From Streptomyces armeniacus (GTDB taxonomy: Bacteria > Actinomycetota > Actinomycetes > Streptomycetales > Streptomycetaceae), in NCBI RefSeq assembly GCF_003355155.1, contig NZ_CP031320.1, forward strand, positions 6,067,367 through 6,131,366: 64,000 bases of DNA, read 5' to 3'. Position numbers and translations under genes: made by a program. How positions within the stretch are numbered: position 1 is the first letter of the stretch; each line of letters opens with the position of its first letter. The notes under the pieces are model-generated. The model worked only from the letters and a program-made list of their open reading frames with translations, had not been told where the DNA came from and did not search any database. Of the stretch, positions 17,444 to 25,856 are shown piece after piece.

Positions 17444-19165
17444 CTATGCGCCGCCTGTGAGCCGGGAACCGCCCGTGAGCCGGGGCGACGGCGGCAGTGG
17501 GGCGGACGGCGCCGCGGAAGGCGGGCGCGCGGCGGGCAGCCGTACGGCGAACACGGTGTCGCCGGGGGCGCTCCGTACGGTCACCTCGCCGCGGTGCGCG
17601 GTGACGACGGCGGCCACGATGGCGAGCCCGAGACCGGTGCTGGCGGGGGCCTCCGCCGTGGAGGGCGCCGCGTCGCCCGCCGTGGGGCGTACGGCGTCGC
17701 CCGCCCTCGTACGTGCCGCGTCGCCGCGCGCGAAGCGTTCGAAGACGTGCGGCAGCAGCGCCGCCGGGATGCCGGGCCCGTCGTCGGCGACCTCCAGCAG
17801 CACGTGCGCGCCGCGGCGCCGTACGCGCGCCGTGACGGTGGTGCCGGGCGGGGTGTGCGCGGCGGCGTTGCCGAGGAGGTTGACCAGCACCTGGTGCAGC
17901 CGCGCGGTGTCGCCGGTGACCGTCGCGGGCTCGTCGGGGAGTTCGAGGTGCCACGCGTGGTCGCGGGCGGCGGCGCGCGCGTCGCTGACGGCGTCGACGA
18001 CGAGCGGGGAGAGGTCCGTGTCCTGGCGGGACAGCGGCCGTCCGGCGTCGAGCCGCGCGAGCAGCAGCAGGTCCTCCACGAGGCCGGTCATCCGGGCGGC
18101 CTCGGCCTCGATACGGCCCAGTGCGTGCCGCGTGTCGGGGCCGGTCGGCTCGCGCCCGCGCCGCGTCAGCTCCGCGTAGCCGCGGATCGACGCGAGGGGC
18201 GTACGCAGTTCGTGGCTGGCGTCCGCGACGAACTGGCGCACCTGCACCTCGCTCGCGTGCCGCGCGGTGAGCGCCGAACCGACGTGCCCGAGCAGCCTGT
18301 TGAGCGCGCCGCCGACCTGCCCGACCTCCGTGCCGGGGTCGGTATCGGACGCGGGGACCCGCTCGTGCAGGACGACCTCGCCGCGGTCGAGGCGGAGTTC
18401 GGACACCCGGGTCGCGGTGGCCGCGACCCGGCGCAGCGGCCGCAGCGCGATCCGTACCATGGCGGCGCCCGCCACCCCCGCCGCGACGACACCGCCGGCG
18501 GCGACGCACAACTCCACGACGACGAGCGTGCCGAGGGTGTCCTGGACGGAGTCCAGGGGCAGGCCGACGAGGATCGCGCCGGCGGGCGTACGGGCCGAGT
18601 CCACGCGGTACGCACCGAGGCCCGGAAGGTCCACCGTGTGCGGCCGGCCGTCCCGCGGCACGTCGTTCAGTGCGGCGGTCTGCGCGGGCGTGAGGGGGTC
18701 GGCGCGCTCGCCGGGGGCCGAACGGGCGGTGTCGTCGGTGAAGATCGCGCCGCGGAGCACCTCGCCGCCACCGCCGCCCTCTCCGGCGGCGGAACCGCCG
18801 GACACGCGGGCGCCGACCGTGCCCAGCTCCTGGCCCGGCATCGCGACGAAGTCCAGCGCGCCCTCGGGCCCGTGCGGCGGCAGGCCGGCGGAGCGTACGG
18901 CGGACGCCTGGACCCGGTCGTCCAACTGCCCGTAGAGGTACGACCGCAGGGCGATCGTCGTCACCGTGCCGATCACCGCGCAGACGACGGCGGTCAGTAC
19001 GACGGAGGAGACCACCAGCCTGCCGCGCAGCGACCAGCGCCGCCACGGCGCCCCGGAGCGCGGCACGGCGCGGGACACGAGGCGTACGCGAGGGAGGCGT
19101 ATGCGGGGAAGGCGCACGCGGGGGAGGCGTACGCGGGGAAGGCGCACGCGCACTGGCGCGCTCAC
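17444..19165 (-). CDS. Sensor histidine kinase (HAMP-HisKA-HATPase)
   Basis: 573 residues. A cytoplasmic N-terminus of five imperfect RLPRV-type repeats comes first. A membrane helix follows (VVSSVVLTAVVCAVIGTVTTIA), then an extracellular sensor region of about 150 residues and a second helix. HAMP, then [19 protein letters not shown] with the phospho-accepting histidine, and an HATPase domain with VNLLGNAAAHT and VADDGPGIP complete it. The start overlaps the response-regulator stop. The repeat tail is encoded by five 15-bp direct repeats (19081-19155). It pairs with the adjacent OmpR-type regulator and probably controls the downstream glycosyltransferases or envelope genes; the signal is unknown. 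Confidence 0.9.
   Translation of the reverse strand: MSAPVRVRLPRVRLPRVRLPRIRLPRVRLVSRAVPRSGAPWRRWSLRGRLVVSSVVLTAVVCAVIGTVTTIALRSYLYGQLDDRVQASAVRSAGLPPHGPEGALDFVAMPGQELGTVGARVSGGSAAGEGGGGGEVLRGAIFTDDTARSAPGERADPLTPAQTAALNDVPRDGRPHTVDLPGLGAYRVDSARTPAGAILVGLPLDSVQDTLGTLVVVELCVAAGGVVAAGVAGAAMVRIALRPLRRVAATATRVSELRLDRGEVVLHERVPASDTDPGTEVGQVGGALNRLLGHVGSALTARHASEVQVRQFVADASHELRTPLASIRGYAELTRRGREPTGPDTRHALGRIEAEAARMTGLVEDLLLLARLDAGRPLSRQDTDLSPLVVDAVSDARAAARDHAWHLELPDEPATVTGDTARLHQVLVNLLGNAAAHTPPGTTVTARVRRRGAHVLLEVADDGPGIPAALLPHVFERFARGDAARTRAGDAVRPTAGDAAPSTAEAPASTGLGLAIVAAVVTAHRGEVTVRSAPGDTVFAVRLPAARPPSAAPSAPLPPSPRLTGGSRLTGGA
19081..19155. repeat. 15-bp tandem repeat (5 units) in the sensor-kinase 5' end
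   Basis: Five units of AGGCGYAYGCGNGGN-type sequence in a row encode the RLPRV repeats of the kinase N-terminus. The frame-preserving length (5 codons) would let unit number vary without breaking the gene. Confidence 0.85.
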
Positions 19166-19968
19166 TCCCCCGGCTTGATCAGATAGCCCACCCCGCGCCG
19201 GGTGTGGATCATCGGGCTGCGTCCGGCGTCGATCTTCCGCCGCAGATACGAGATGTAGAGCTCGACGACGTTGGCCTGGCCGCCGAAGTCGTAGGACCAG
19301 ACGCGGTCCAGGATCTGCGCCTTGCTGAGCACCCGGCGCGGATTCCGCATCAGATAGCGCAGCAGCTCGAACTCGGTCGCGGTCAAGTCCACGGGCTCGC
19401 CCGCCCGTTCCACTTCGTGGCTGTCCTCATCCAGCACCAGATCGCCGACGACGACCGTCGACTCCGCGCGCGCGGCTGCCGCGCCCGACCGGCGCAGCAG
19501 GCCGCGCAGCCGTGCCACGACCTCCTCCAGGCTGAACGGCTTGGTGACGTAGTCGTCGCCGCCCGCCGTCAGTCCGGCTATCCGGTCCTCGACCGAGTCG
19601 CGCGCCGTCAGGAACAGCACCGGCACCTCGGGCAGCGCCCTGCGGAGCCGTCCGAGCACCGTCAGCCCGTCCTGGTCGGGGAGCATCACATCGAGCACCA
19701 CGGCGTCCGGCCGAAAGTCGCGCGCCGCGCGCACGGCGCCCGCGCCGTCGCCCGCGCTGCGTACGTCCCAGCCCTCGTAGCGGAAGGCCATGGAGAGCAG
19801 TTCGGCAAGTGCGGCCTCGTCCTCCACGACGAGCAGGCGCACGGCGCTGCCGTCCGGGCGCAGTTGCACGGAGGCGGATGCGGAGACCGATGCGGAGGAC
19901 GCGGAGGCGGCGGAAGCCGCGGAGGCGCCGGGTGGTGCGTGGGGCGGGCGCGGAGTGCCGGTGGTCAT
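19162..19968 (-). CDS. OmpR-family response regulator
   Basis: 268 residues from the ATG at 19968. A ~35-residue Ala/Ser-rich leader (ASAASAASASSASVSASAS) precedes the receiver domain, VRLLVVEDEAALAELLSMAF. The phosphorylated aspartate is in DAVVLDVMLPDQDGL, and the conserved lysine in DDYVTKPFSLEE. The winged-helix effector domain has LTATEFELLRYLMRNPRRVLS and WSYDFGGQANVVELYISYLR. It is the first gene of the operon with the kinase and two glycosyltransferase genes. The low-complexity leader is unusual; a shorter start closer to the receiver domain remains possible. Confidence 0.92.
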   Translation of the reverse strand: MTTGTPRPPHAPPGASAASAASASSASVSASASVQLRPDGSAVRLLVVEDEAALAELLSMAFRYEGWDVRSAGDGAGAVRAARDFRPDAVVLDVMLPDQDGLTVLGRLRRALPEVPVLFLTARDSVEDRIAGLTAGGDDYVTKPFSLEEVVARLRGLLRRSGAAAARAESTVVVGDLVLDEDSHEVERAGEPVDLTATEFELLRYLMRNPRRVLSKAQILDRVWSYDFGGQANVVELYISYLRRKIDAGRSPMIHTRRGVGYLIKPGE

Positions 19969-20119
19969 GCCGGACAGCTTCCCGGGGCGGCCTGAGAGGA
20001 GGCTTTCCGTTCCCTGTGCGTTTGCTGAGAACTGTCGCGCGCCCGGCACCGTACGCCGGTCCCGTGCCCGTACGCCGCCCCCGTACGCCGTCAGCGGCCC
20101 GCGCGCCCCCGACTCGTCG

Positions 20120-21109
20120 TCAGCCGCCCGGCTTCAGCCACACCTGGTCGAGGTTGACCGCGCACTTGTCGCCCTCGGCGCAGTTGATCACGAAGGTGTT
20201 CTCACCCTTGTCGACCTGCACCGTGGACCAGGTGTACGTCCAGCCCTTCTCCCAGTCGCCCTTCTTGGCCTTCGCGTAGTTCTTCATCTTCAGCCCGGTG
20301 GCGTGCGGCTTGCCGTTCACGCCGAGGGAGAGGTGCATGTCCTCGCCGGGCACGCCGTACCCGACGTAGAGCTTGTACGTGCCGCTCTCGGGGACCTTCG
20401 TCGTCCACTTCGCCGTCGCGCCGGGCGTGTTCATCCCGCCGACGTACGTGCCGTCCTTGCCCTTCGCGCCCGGCACCGCCTTCTCGACGTGTGCGCCGCC
20501 CTCCAGCCGGAGCGTGGCCGCGTCCTCCTTCGGAGGCAGCTTCGGGTCCGGCTTCTCCGACTTCTCGCCGTCCGGCTCCGTCGGCTTGCCGGTGTCCTGG
20601 CCGGCACTGGGGCTCTCATCCGCCCCGCCGGCCTGCGCGTTGCCACCGTTGTTGAAGAGCATGGCGGCGCCGATGCCCAGCACGACGGCGGCGACCACGG
20701 CGACGGCGCCGATCAGCAGCCCGTTGCGGTTGCCGCCGCGGCCGCCCTGCGGCCCGCCGGGCCCGCCCTGCCGGCGCAGCGCGGCACGGCCGCCGGGCAT
20801 CGTCTCGGGAGCGGCGTAGTGCGCGTTGGGGTGCCCCTGCGGCTGGCCGTGAACGCCCGGGCCGGGCCCGCCCTGCTGCTGCGGGAAGGCGCCGGGCTGC
20901 GCTACGGTCTGCCCGTAGTGCTGCCCCTGCTGCGCGCCGTACTGCCGCTCGCCGACGGCGCGCACCTGGTTGTACGAGCGCCGGGGAACGCCGGGCTGCT
21001 GCTGCGCTGGGGCCGCACCGCCGTCCGCACCGCCGCCTTCCGGGCGGTACAGATAGGCGAACGGGTCGTCGTCCTGCGGCGCACCCGTGCCGTTGTTCTC
21101 GGCGGTCAT
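20120..21109 (-). CDS. Membrane-anchored protein with C-terminal carbohydrate-binding-like domain
   Basis: 329 residues. Residues 1-125 are Pro/Gln/Gly-rich and cytoplasmic. A single helix (LLIGAVAVVAAVVLGIGAAM) spans the membrane at about 130-150, followed by a charged, Pro-rich linker. The final ~130 residues resemble a CBM35/CBM6-like beta sandwich (TLRLEGGAHVEKA, WTTKVPESGTYKLYVGYGVP, NTFVINCAEGDKC). The domain would sit outside the cell. No catalytic domain is present, so a cell-wall or polysaccharide-binding role is likely. It is on the same strand as cdgB, downstream by about 210 bp. Confidence 0.78.
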   Translation of the reverse strand: MTAENNGTGAPQDDDPFAYLYRPEGGGADGGAAPAQQQPGVPRRSYNQVRAVGERQYGAQQGQHYGQTVAQPGAFPQQQGGPGPGVHGQPQGHPNAHYAAPETMPGGRAALRRQGGPGGPQGGRGGNRNGLLIGAVAVVAAVVLGIGAAMLFNNGGNAQAGGADESPSAGQDTGKPTEPDGEKSEKPDPKLPPKEDAATLRLEGGAHVEKAVPGAKGKDGTYVGGMNTPGATAKWTTKVPESGTYKLYVGYGVPGEDMHLSLGVNGKPHATGLKMKNYAKAKKGDWEKGWTYTWSTVQVDKGENTFVINCAEGDKCAVNLDQVWLKPGG

Positions 21110-21318
21110 GCCCTGTCACTCCCTACTGCTCAGGTATCCGGCCGAGCCTACATCCATGGGGTGTCCCGTACGCCAGTGTCGAAATGATCAGAGACTGGAC
21201 TCCAGGTGAAGATTTCCGCCCCGCGGTGCGCCCGCTCCGTGCCCGGTCCGTGACCGGTCGCGTGCCCGGTCCGGGAGCGCGTAACCGACACCCGTAACGC
21301 GCACCATACGGCGGCCGA

Positions 21319-23001
21319 CTACCCCGCCCGGCGCTGCCCCTTGGACCGCGACCGCTTCTCCACGTACATCCGCTGGTCGGCCGACTGCAGCACTTCCTCC
21401 GCCGTCATCCCGCAGCCCGCCCAGCCGATGCCGAAGCTCGCGCCGACCCGAACGGCACGGCCGTCCACACGGATCGGCGGGATGATCGCGTTCCGCAGCC
21501 GGACGGCGAGGTCCTGTGCCTCCGCCGGGCCGACGCCGTCCGCCAGGACCACGAACTCGTCGCCGCCCAGCCGCGCCACGGTGTCGTTGTCGCGGACGAG
21601 TCCGGAGAGCCGCCGCGCGACCTCGATCAGCACGGCGTCGCCGCAGTGGTGCCCGAAGCGGTCGTTGATCGACTTGAAGCCGTCCAGGTCGCAGAAGAGG
21701 ACGGCGAGACCTTTCTCACCCGGCCCGTCTCCCTGCGGCGGCACGGCGTGCACGTGGTGCGAGTCGTACGGCGGCGCGCCCGCGCCGGACACGGCGGGGA
21801 GGCCGTCCGGCGGGGTGCCCGCGAACGGGTCGTCGATCGCGTACCCGTCGAAGTCCTCGCCCAGGCCCTCGGCGCCGCCGAGGCCCATGGCGCCCGGCCG
21901 CGACAGGTCGGACACGGCGGGCTCCGGGTTCGCGCACAGCCTGCTGTTCAACCGGGCGCGCAGCTCGGCGCTGTTGGGCAGGCCGGTCAGGGAGTCGTGG
22001 CTGGCGCGGTGGGCGAGCTGCAGCTCGTGCCGCTTGCGCTCCTCGATGTCCTCGACGTGGGTGAGCAGGAAGCGCGGCCCGTCGGCGGCGTCGGCCACCA
22101 CGGAGTTGCGGAGGGAGACCCACACGTACGAGCCGTCGCGGCGCGCGAGCCGCAGCTCGGCGCGGCCGCCCTCGGCGGAGGTGCGCAGCAGCGTGCCGAT
22201 GTCCTCCGGGTGCACGAGGTCCGAGAACGAGTACCGCCGCATCGCCGACGCGGGCCGTCCCAGCAGCCGGCACAGCGCGTCGTTCGTCCGCACCAGGCGG
22301 CCGTGCTGGTCGCCGCCCATCTCCGCGACGGCCATGCCACTGGGCGCGTACTCGAAGGCCTGCCGGAAGCTCTCCTCGCTGGAGCGCAGCGCCTGCTGCT
22401 CGCGCTCGAGCCGTACGAGGGCGCGCTGCATGTTCGCGCGCAGCCGCGCGTTGCTGAGGGCGATGGCGGCCTGCGACGAGTACATCTGGAGGGCCTCGCG
22501 GCGCCAGGCGCCGGGGCGGCGGCCGTTGTCGGGCCGGTCGACGGAGATGACGCCGAGCAGCTCGCCGGCCGAGTCGTAGAGGGGTGCGAGGAGCAGGTCC
22601 GAGGGGTGCCACTCGTCGGGGGTGCTGGGCGCGGGCGCGGTGGCGTACCACTGCGGGACGTCGTCGTCCTCCAGCACCCAGCCCTCGGTGTACGGGATGA
22701 AGCGGAGCTCGCCCCACCGCTCGCCCATCGAGAGCCGCCGGTCCCAGGAGGCGCGGGAGCCTATGCGCCCGGCCATGGTCGCCTCGGCGGCCTCGCTCCC
22801 GGCGACCGCGGCGACCACGAGGTCGCCGTCACCGCGTACGAGGTTCACGGCGCACAGCCGGAAGCCCAGCCCTTCGACCACGCCGTCGGCGATGGCCTGC
22901 AGGGTGTCCGCGAGGCTGCGCGCGGTGTTCAGCTGCGCCACGACCTGGTGCAGCTTCCGCAGGCTGGCGAGGCGGACATAGGGCTCCGACTCGGTCTCCA
23001 T
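21319..23001 (-). CDS. cdgB: GAF-PAS-GGDEF diguanylate cyclase
   Basis: 560 residues: GAF domain (about 15-190), PAS with PAC (about 205-325, EESFRQAFEYAPSGMAVAEM) and GGDEF (about 335-555). The active site is intact (RLGGDEFVVLAD). RDND five residues upstream is a complete inhibitory I-site. No EAL domain is present, so it should make c-di-GMP. An ~80-residue low-complexity insertion interrupts the start of the GGDEF domain. Domain order and gene neighbourhood (nagA and nagK nearby) match S. coelicolor CdgB, which controls development and is under BldD control. A BldD-like box and a Crp-like palindrome lie upstream. Confidence 0.9.
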   Translation of the reverse strand: METESEPYVRLASLRKLHQVVAQLNTARSLADTLQAIADGVVEGLGFRLCAVNLVRGDGDLVVAAVAGSEAAEATMAGRIGSRASWDRRLSMGERWGELRFIPYTEGWVLEDDDVPQWYATAPAPSTPDEWHPSDLLLAPLYDSAGELLGVISVDRPDNGRRPGAWRREALQMYSSQAAIALSNARLRANMQRALVRLEREQQALRSSEESFRQAFEYAPSGMAVAEMGGDQHGRLVRTNDALCRLLGRPASAMRRYSFSDLVHPEDIGTLLRTSAEGGRAELRLARRDGSYVWVSLRNSVVADAADGPRFLLTHVEDIEERKRHELQLAHRASHDSLTGLPNSAELRARLNSRLCANPEPAVSDLSRPGAMGLGGAEGLGEDFDGYAIDDPFAGTPPDGLPAVSGAGAPPYDSHHVHAVPPQGDGPGEKGLAVLFCDLDGFKSINDRFGHHCGDAVLIEVARRLSGLVRDNDTVARLGGDEFVVLADGVGPAEAQDLAVRLRNAIIPPIRVDGRAVRVGASFGIGWAGCGMTAEEVLQSADQRMYVEKRSRSKGQRRAG

Positions 23002-23109
23002 CGCCTCCCCCTGAGCGTCGTTCCTCGGCTTCCAGATCCCGTCTCCGGTCGAACCTCCACGTGCACATGCACGTGCAAGGCCACTGAATCACAGTCAGCT
23101 CCTCCCCCG

Positions 23110-23122
23110 GTACACAGGGTCA
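23110..23122 (-). promoter_or_regulatory. Putative BldD box upstream of cdgB
   Basis: GTACACAGGGTCA fits the BldD consensus TnACnCWGnGTnA at 8 of 9 specified positions. It is about 110 bp upstream of the cdgB start. S. coelicolor cdgB is a known BldD target. Confidence 0.5.
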
Positions 23123-23137
23123 ACGCTAAATGCCGTC

Positions 23138-23153
23138 TGTGACTCAAGTCACA
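23138..23153. promoter_or_regulatory. Perfect Crp-type palindrome between cdgB and flavin reductase
   Basis: TGTGACTCAAGTCACA has the exact TGTGA-N6-TCACA form recognised by Crp/FNR-family proteins, and both 7-bp arms match completely. It lies about 137 bp upstream of cdgB and 160 bp upstream of the flavin-reductase start, so it could serve either gene. The Streptomyces Crp protein is a candidate binder. Confidence 0.55.
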
Positions 23154-23312
23154 ACTGTACGCGCATAATTGACTCCGCTCCGTGGGAGCGCTCCTACCGG
23201 CCCGAAGTCCGACCGGAGCCCGTACGACGCCCGGCGACCTAGGTCGGGGGCGGCAAGGGCTGGTCCTCCAGCCCGATGCGGGGACCACCGACCGGCCTAT
23301 AGCTTTCTCGAT

Positions 23313-23870
23313 GTGTCACACGCAGTGCAAGGCCAGGCGCCAACCGGAATCCCCCATGCTGAAGGGGTGAGCGAGGACGAATTCAGGGCCGCCATGGCGC
23401 GGCTGGCAGCGGGCGTGGTGCTGGTGACGGCGTACGACCCGGACGACGGGCCGAACGGCGAGGACGTGGGCATGACGGCGACCGCCTTCATGTCCGTCTC
23501 CCTGGACCCGCCGCTGGTGATGGTCAGCGTCCGGGACGGCTCCCGCATGGACGAGCTGCTCGAACGGCAGCCCCTGTGGGCCGCCTCGCTGCTCACCGAC
23601 GGCCAGCGGCAGACCGCGGGCCGTTTCGCCATGAAGGGACGGCTGAGCGACCGGCTGCTCTTCCAGGAGGTGCCGCACACGCGCGGCGAGCACTCCGGGG
23701 CAGCGCTCGTGGACGACGCGCTCGCGGTGCTGGAATGCCGTACGGAGCAGCGCGTGCGGGCGGGCGACCACACGCTGGTGATCGCCCGCGTCCTCGGCGC
23801 CGCCCTGCCGCACGCGCCGGACGCCGAGCCGCTGACGTACTACCGGGGGCGGTACCGCTCGCTGTCATAG
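23313..23870 (+). CDS. Flavin reductase family protein
   Basis: About 185 residues of the FMN-binding flavin reductase-like split-barrel family. SEDEFRAAMARLAAGVVLVTA starts the domain, GMTATAFMSVSLDPPLVMVSV is the flavin-binding core, and HTLVIARVLGAAL with LTYYRGRY ends it. It would reduce FMN/FAD with NAD(P)H or act as the reductase partner of a monooxygenase. The start is uncertain: the GTG at 23313 sits about 9 bases after TATAGC, which suits a leaderless mRNA, and the GTG at 23367 is an alternative. The last 22 bp, including the stop codon, are tandemly duplicated. Confidence 0.82.
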   Translation: MSHAVQGQAPTGIPHAEGVSEDEFRAAMARLAAGVVLVTAYDPDDGPNGEDVGMTATAFMSVSLDPPLVMVSVRDGSRMDELLERQPLWAASLLTDGQRQTAGRFAMKGRLSDRLLFQEVPHTRGEHSGAALVDDALAVLECRTEQRVRAGDHTLVIARVLGAALPHAPDAEPLTYYRGRYRSLS

Positions 23871-23892
23871 GCGGTACCGCTCGCTGTCATAG
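23849..23892. repeat. 22-bp exact tandem duplication at a gene end
   Basis: GCGGTACCGCTCGCTGTCAT plus AG occurs twice in a row; the first copy includes the last codons and stop of the flavin-reductase gene. It is a recent local slippage or duplication event, or an assembly error. Confidence 0.9.
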
Positions 23893-23942
23893 GCGGGGCC
23901 GCCGTGTGCGGCGGTGTCACGGCACCCGCCCCCGTACGTGCG

Positions 23943-24932
23943 TCACGGCACCAGTACGACCTTGCCGATCGTGCCGCGCTCCTGAAGCGCGCGGTGCGCG
24001 CGGGCGGCCTCCGCCAGCGGGAAGGGCTGGACCAGCGGCACGAGCGTCCCGGCCGCCGCGTACGCCATCGACTCCTCCTCCAGGGCCCGCTTGCGCTCCA
24101 GCATCCGGGCCCCGTCGAGCCCCCGTACGGTGATCCCGCGAGCCGCCGCCTCCGCGTCGCCGGAGGACACGGCACCGTCGGCGGCGAAGCCGGCGGCGGC
24201 GCTGCCGTACGCGTGGTGGACGCCGCCGGGGGCGACCAGATCGAGGGCGGCACGGCCGAGTTCACCGCCGACGCTGTCGAAGACGTGGCTGAAGGGGCGG
24301 TCCGTGCCGAGTTCCGAACGGAGAAGTTCCGGCCAGCCGGGCCGGTTGTAGTCGACGGCGAGATCGGCGCCGAGCTTGGCCGCGGCCCCCGTCTTGGCCG
24401 GCCCGCCCGCCGCACCGGCGACGAGGGCGCCCGCGTGCTTGGCGTACTGCACGAGCAGCGCGCCCATGCCGCCGGCCGCGGCCAGTACGAGCACGGTGTC
24501 GGACGGGCCGAGCGTGCTGCCGCTGAGGACGCCCAGGACCGTACGGCCGGTGCCGATCATGGCGATGGCGTGCTGCTCGCCGAGCCCGTCGGGGAGCACG
24601 TGCAGGGCGTCCGTACCCACGACGGCGCGCTCCGCGTACCCGCCGGGCGCCTGGCCGAGATGCGCCACAACGCGCGTTCCCAGCCAGCTGTCCGGAACGC
24701 CGGCCCCGACGGCGTCGACCGTACCCGCGACCTCGCGGCCGGGGACGGTGGGCAGTTCGGGCAGCGGCATGGGGCCGAGGCGCAGGCCCTCGCGCAGAGC
24801 CGTGTCGATCAGGTGCACGCCGGCCGCCGCGACGGCGATCCGGACCTGCCCGGCGCCCGACTCGGGGTCCGCGACCTCCTCGTAGACGAGGTTCTCGGCG
24901 GGGCCGAAGGCGTGCAGACGGATGGCGTGCAT
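23943..24932 (-). CDS. Zinc-type/quinone oxidoreductase, MDR superfamily
   Basis: 329 residues, start ATG at 24932 (MHAIRLHAFGPAENLVYEEV). GroES-like domain with VAAAGVHLIDTALREGL and VPGREVAGTVDAVG, then a Rossmann domain with VLVLAAAGGMGALLVQYAK (nucleotide-binding AxGGxG-type loop). It lacks the catalytic and structural zinc cysteines, so it belongs to the quinone oxidoreductase-like branch and uses NADPH. C-terminal AARAHRALQERGTIGKVVLVP is typical of that branch. It converges with the flavin-reductase gene. The longer upstream frame to 25712 is antisense to the pentapeptide gene and was rejected. Confidence 0.9.
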   Translation of the reverse strand: MHAIRLHAFGPAENLVYEEVADPESGAGQVRIAVAAAGVHLIDTALREGLRLGPMPLPELPTVPGREVAGTVDAVGAGVPDSWLGTRVVAHLGQAPGGYAERAVVGTDALHVLPDGLGEQHAIAMIGTGRTVLGVLSGSTLGPSDTVLVLAAAGGMGALLVQYAKHAGALVAGAAGGPAKTGAAAKLGADLAVDYNRPGWPELLRSELGTDRPFSHVFDSVGGELGRAALDLVAPGGVHHAYGSAAAGFAADGAVSSGDAEAAARGITVRGLDGARMLERKRALEEESMAYAAAGTLVPLVQPFPLAEAARAHRALQERGTIGKVVLVP

Positions 24933-25104
24933 GGCGGGACTCCTGTCTCGGGGCGGTGCGCGGCCCGTACGTGTCGCTCTTTCCGTTCGCGGGGCTCGTG
25001 CCGTTCGCGGACTCGTGCCGTTCGCGGGGCCCGATCGTGCAACTTGAAGCCACGTTGAAGTCAACCCCGTCCCCGTTGTCAGTGGCACGGTGCACTCTGG
25101 GTGC

Positions 25105-25776
25105 ATGGCGAAATCCACGGCACGCAAGGTGGCTCCGGTCCGGCGTCCGGAGCTCTCCCTGCCCGAGCTGCGGCCGCACGAGACGGACGAGTTGCACCCC
25201 GACGGCGACCACGACGGCACGTCCTTCACCGACCTAGACCTGAGCGGCGCGGACGGCGGGGGCAGCACCTTCCTGGAGTGCGCGATACGCCGCTGCGGCC
25301 TGGAGGGCACCAGACTCACGCGGGCCCGCCTGCTCGACTCGGAGCTGACGGGCATCTGGGGCGTCGGCACGGACCTGGCGGGCGCGGAGCTGCGCGACGT
25401 GGAGCTGTCCGACGCCCGGCTGGGCGGGACGCAGCTGCACGGCGCGCGGCTCACCCGTACGGTCATACGCGGCGGGAAGATCGACTTCCTCAACATGCGG
25501 CAGGCCGTGCTGACGGACGTCGCCTTCGAGGGCTGCGTGCTCGTCGAGCCCGACTTCGGGGGCGCCCGGCTGGAACGGGTCAGCTTCGCCGACTGCTCCC
25601 TGCGCCAGGCCGACTTCAACGGCGTCACGATGCGGGACGTGGACCTGCGCGCCGTCGCCGAGCTGGACATCAGGACGGGCATCGACCGGCTGGCCGGCGC
25701 GGTCATCAGCACCGCCCAGCTGATGGACCTGGCACCGGCGTTCGCGGCCCAGCTGGGCGTACGAGTGGAGGACTGA
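25105..25776 (+). CDS. Pentapeptide repeat protein
   Basis: 223 residues from the ATG at 25105. A ~40-residue N-terminus precedes a right-handed quadrilateral helix of A(D/N)LxX-like repeats: FTDLDLSGADGGGSTFLECA, LEGTRLTRARLLDSELTG, DLAGAELRDVELSDARLGG and so on to about residue 195. Such proteins include DNA mimics that protect gyrase, but most have no known role. No membrane segment is visible. It is divergent from the oxidoreductase gene, with TTGAAG/TTGTCA-like hexamers in the spacer. Confidence 0.9.
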   Translation: MAKSTARKVAPVRRPELSLPELRPHETDELHPDGDHDGTSFTDLDLSGADGGGSTFLECAIRRCGLEGTRLTRARLLDSELTGIWGVGTDLAGAELRDVELSDARLGGTQLHGARLTRTVIRGGKIDFLNMRQAVLTDVAFEGCVLVEPDFGGARLERVSFADCSLRQADFNGVTMRDVDLRAVAELDIRTGIDRLAGAVISTAQLMDLAPAFAAQLGVRVED

Positions 25777-25784
25777 GAGGCTGC

Positions 25785-25856
25785 ACGTCACGTACGGGGC
25801 GTCACGTCACGTACGGGGCGTCACGTCTCGTACGGAGGCCGCGTCTCGTACGGGGT
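25785..25856. repeat. Short tandem CGTACGGGGCGTCACGT repeats
   Basis: Three to four imperfect units of GTCACGTACGGGGC-type sequence lie between the convergent pentapeptide gene and osaB, running into the last codons of osaB (YETRPPYET). They may form part of a bidirectional termination region. Confidence 0.7.

Noticed and set aside
16074..19046. A single 990-residue glycosyltransferase fusion protein
   Set aside because: The upstream half is out-of-frame sequence of the sensor kinase. The true GT2-GtrA start is the ATG at 17399.
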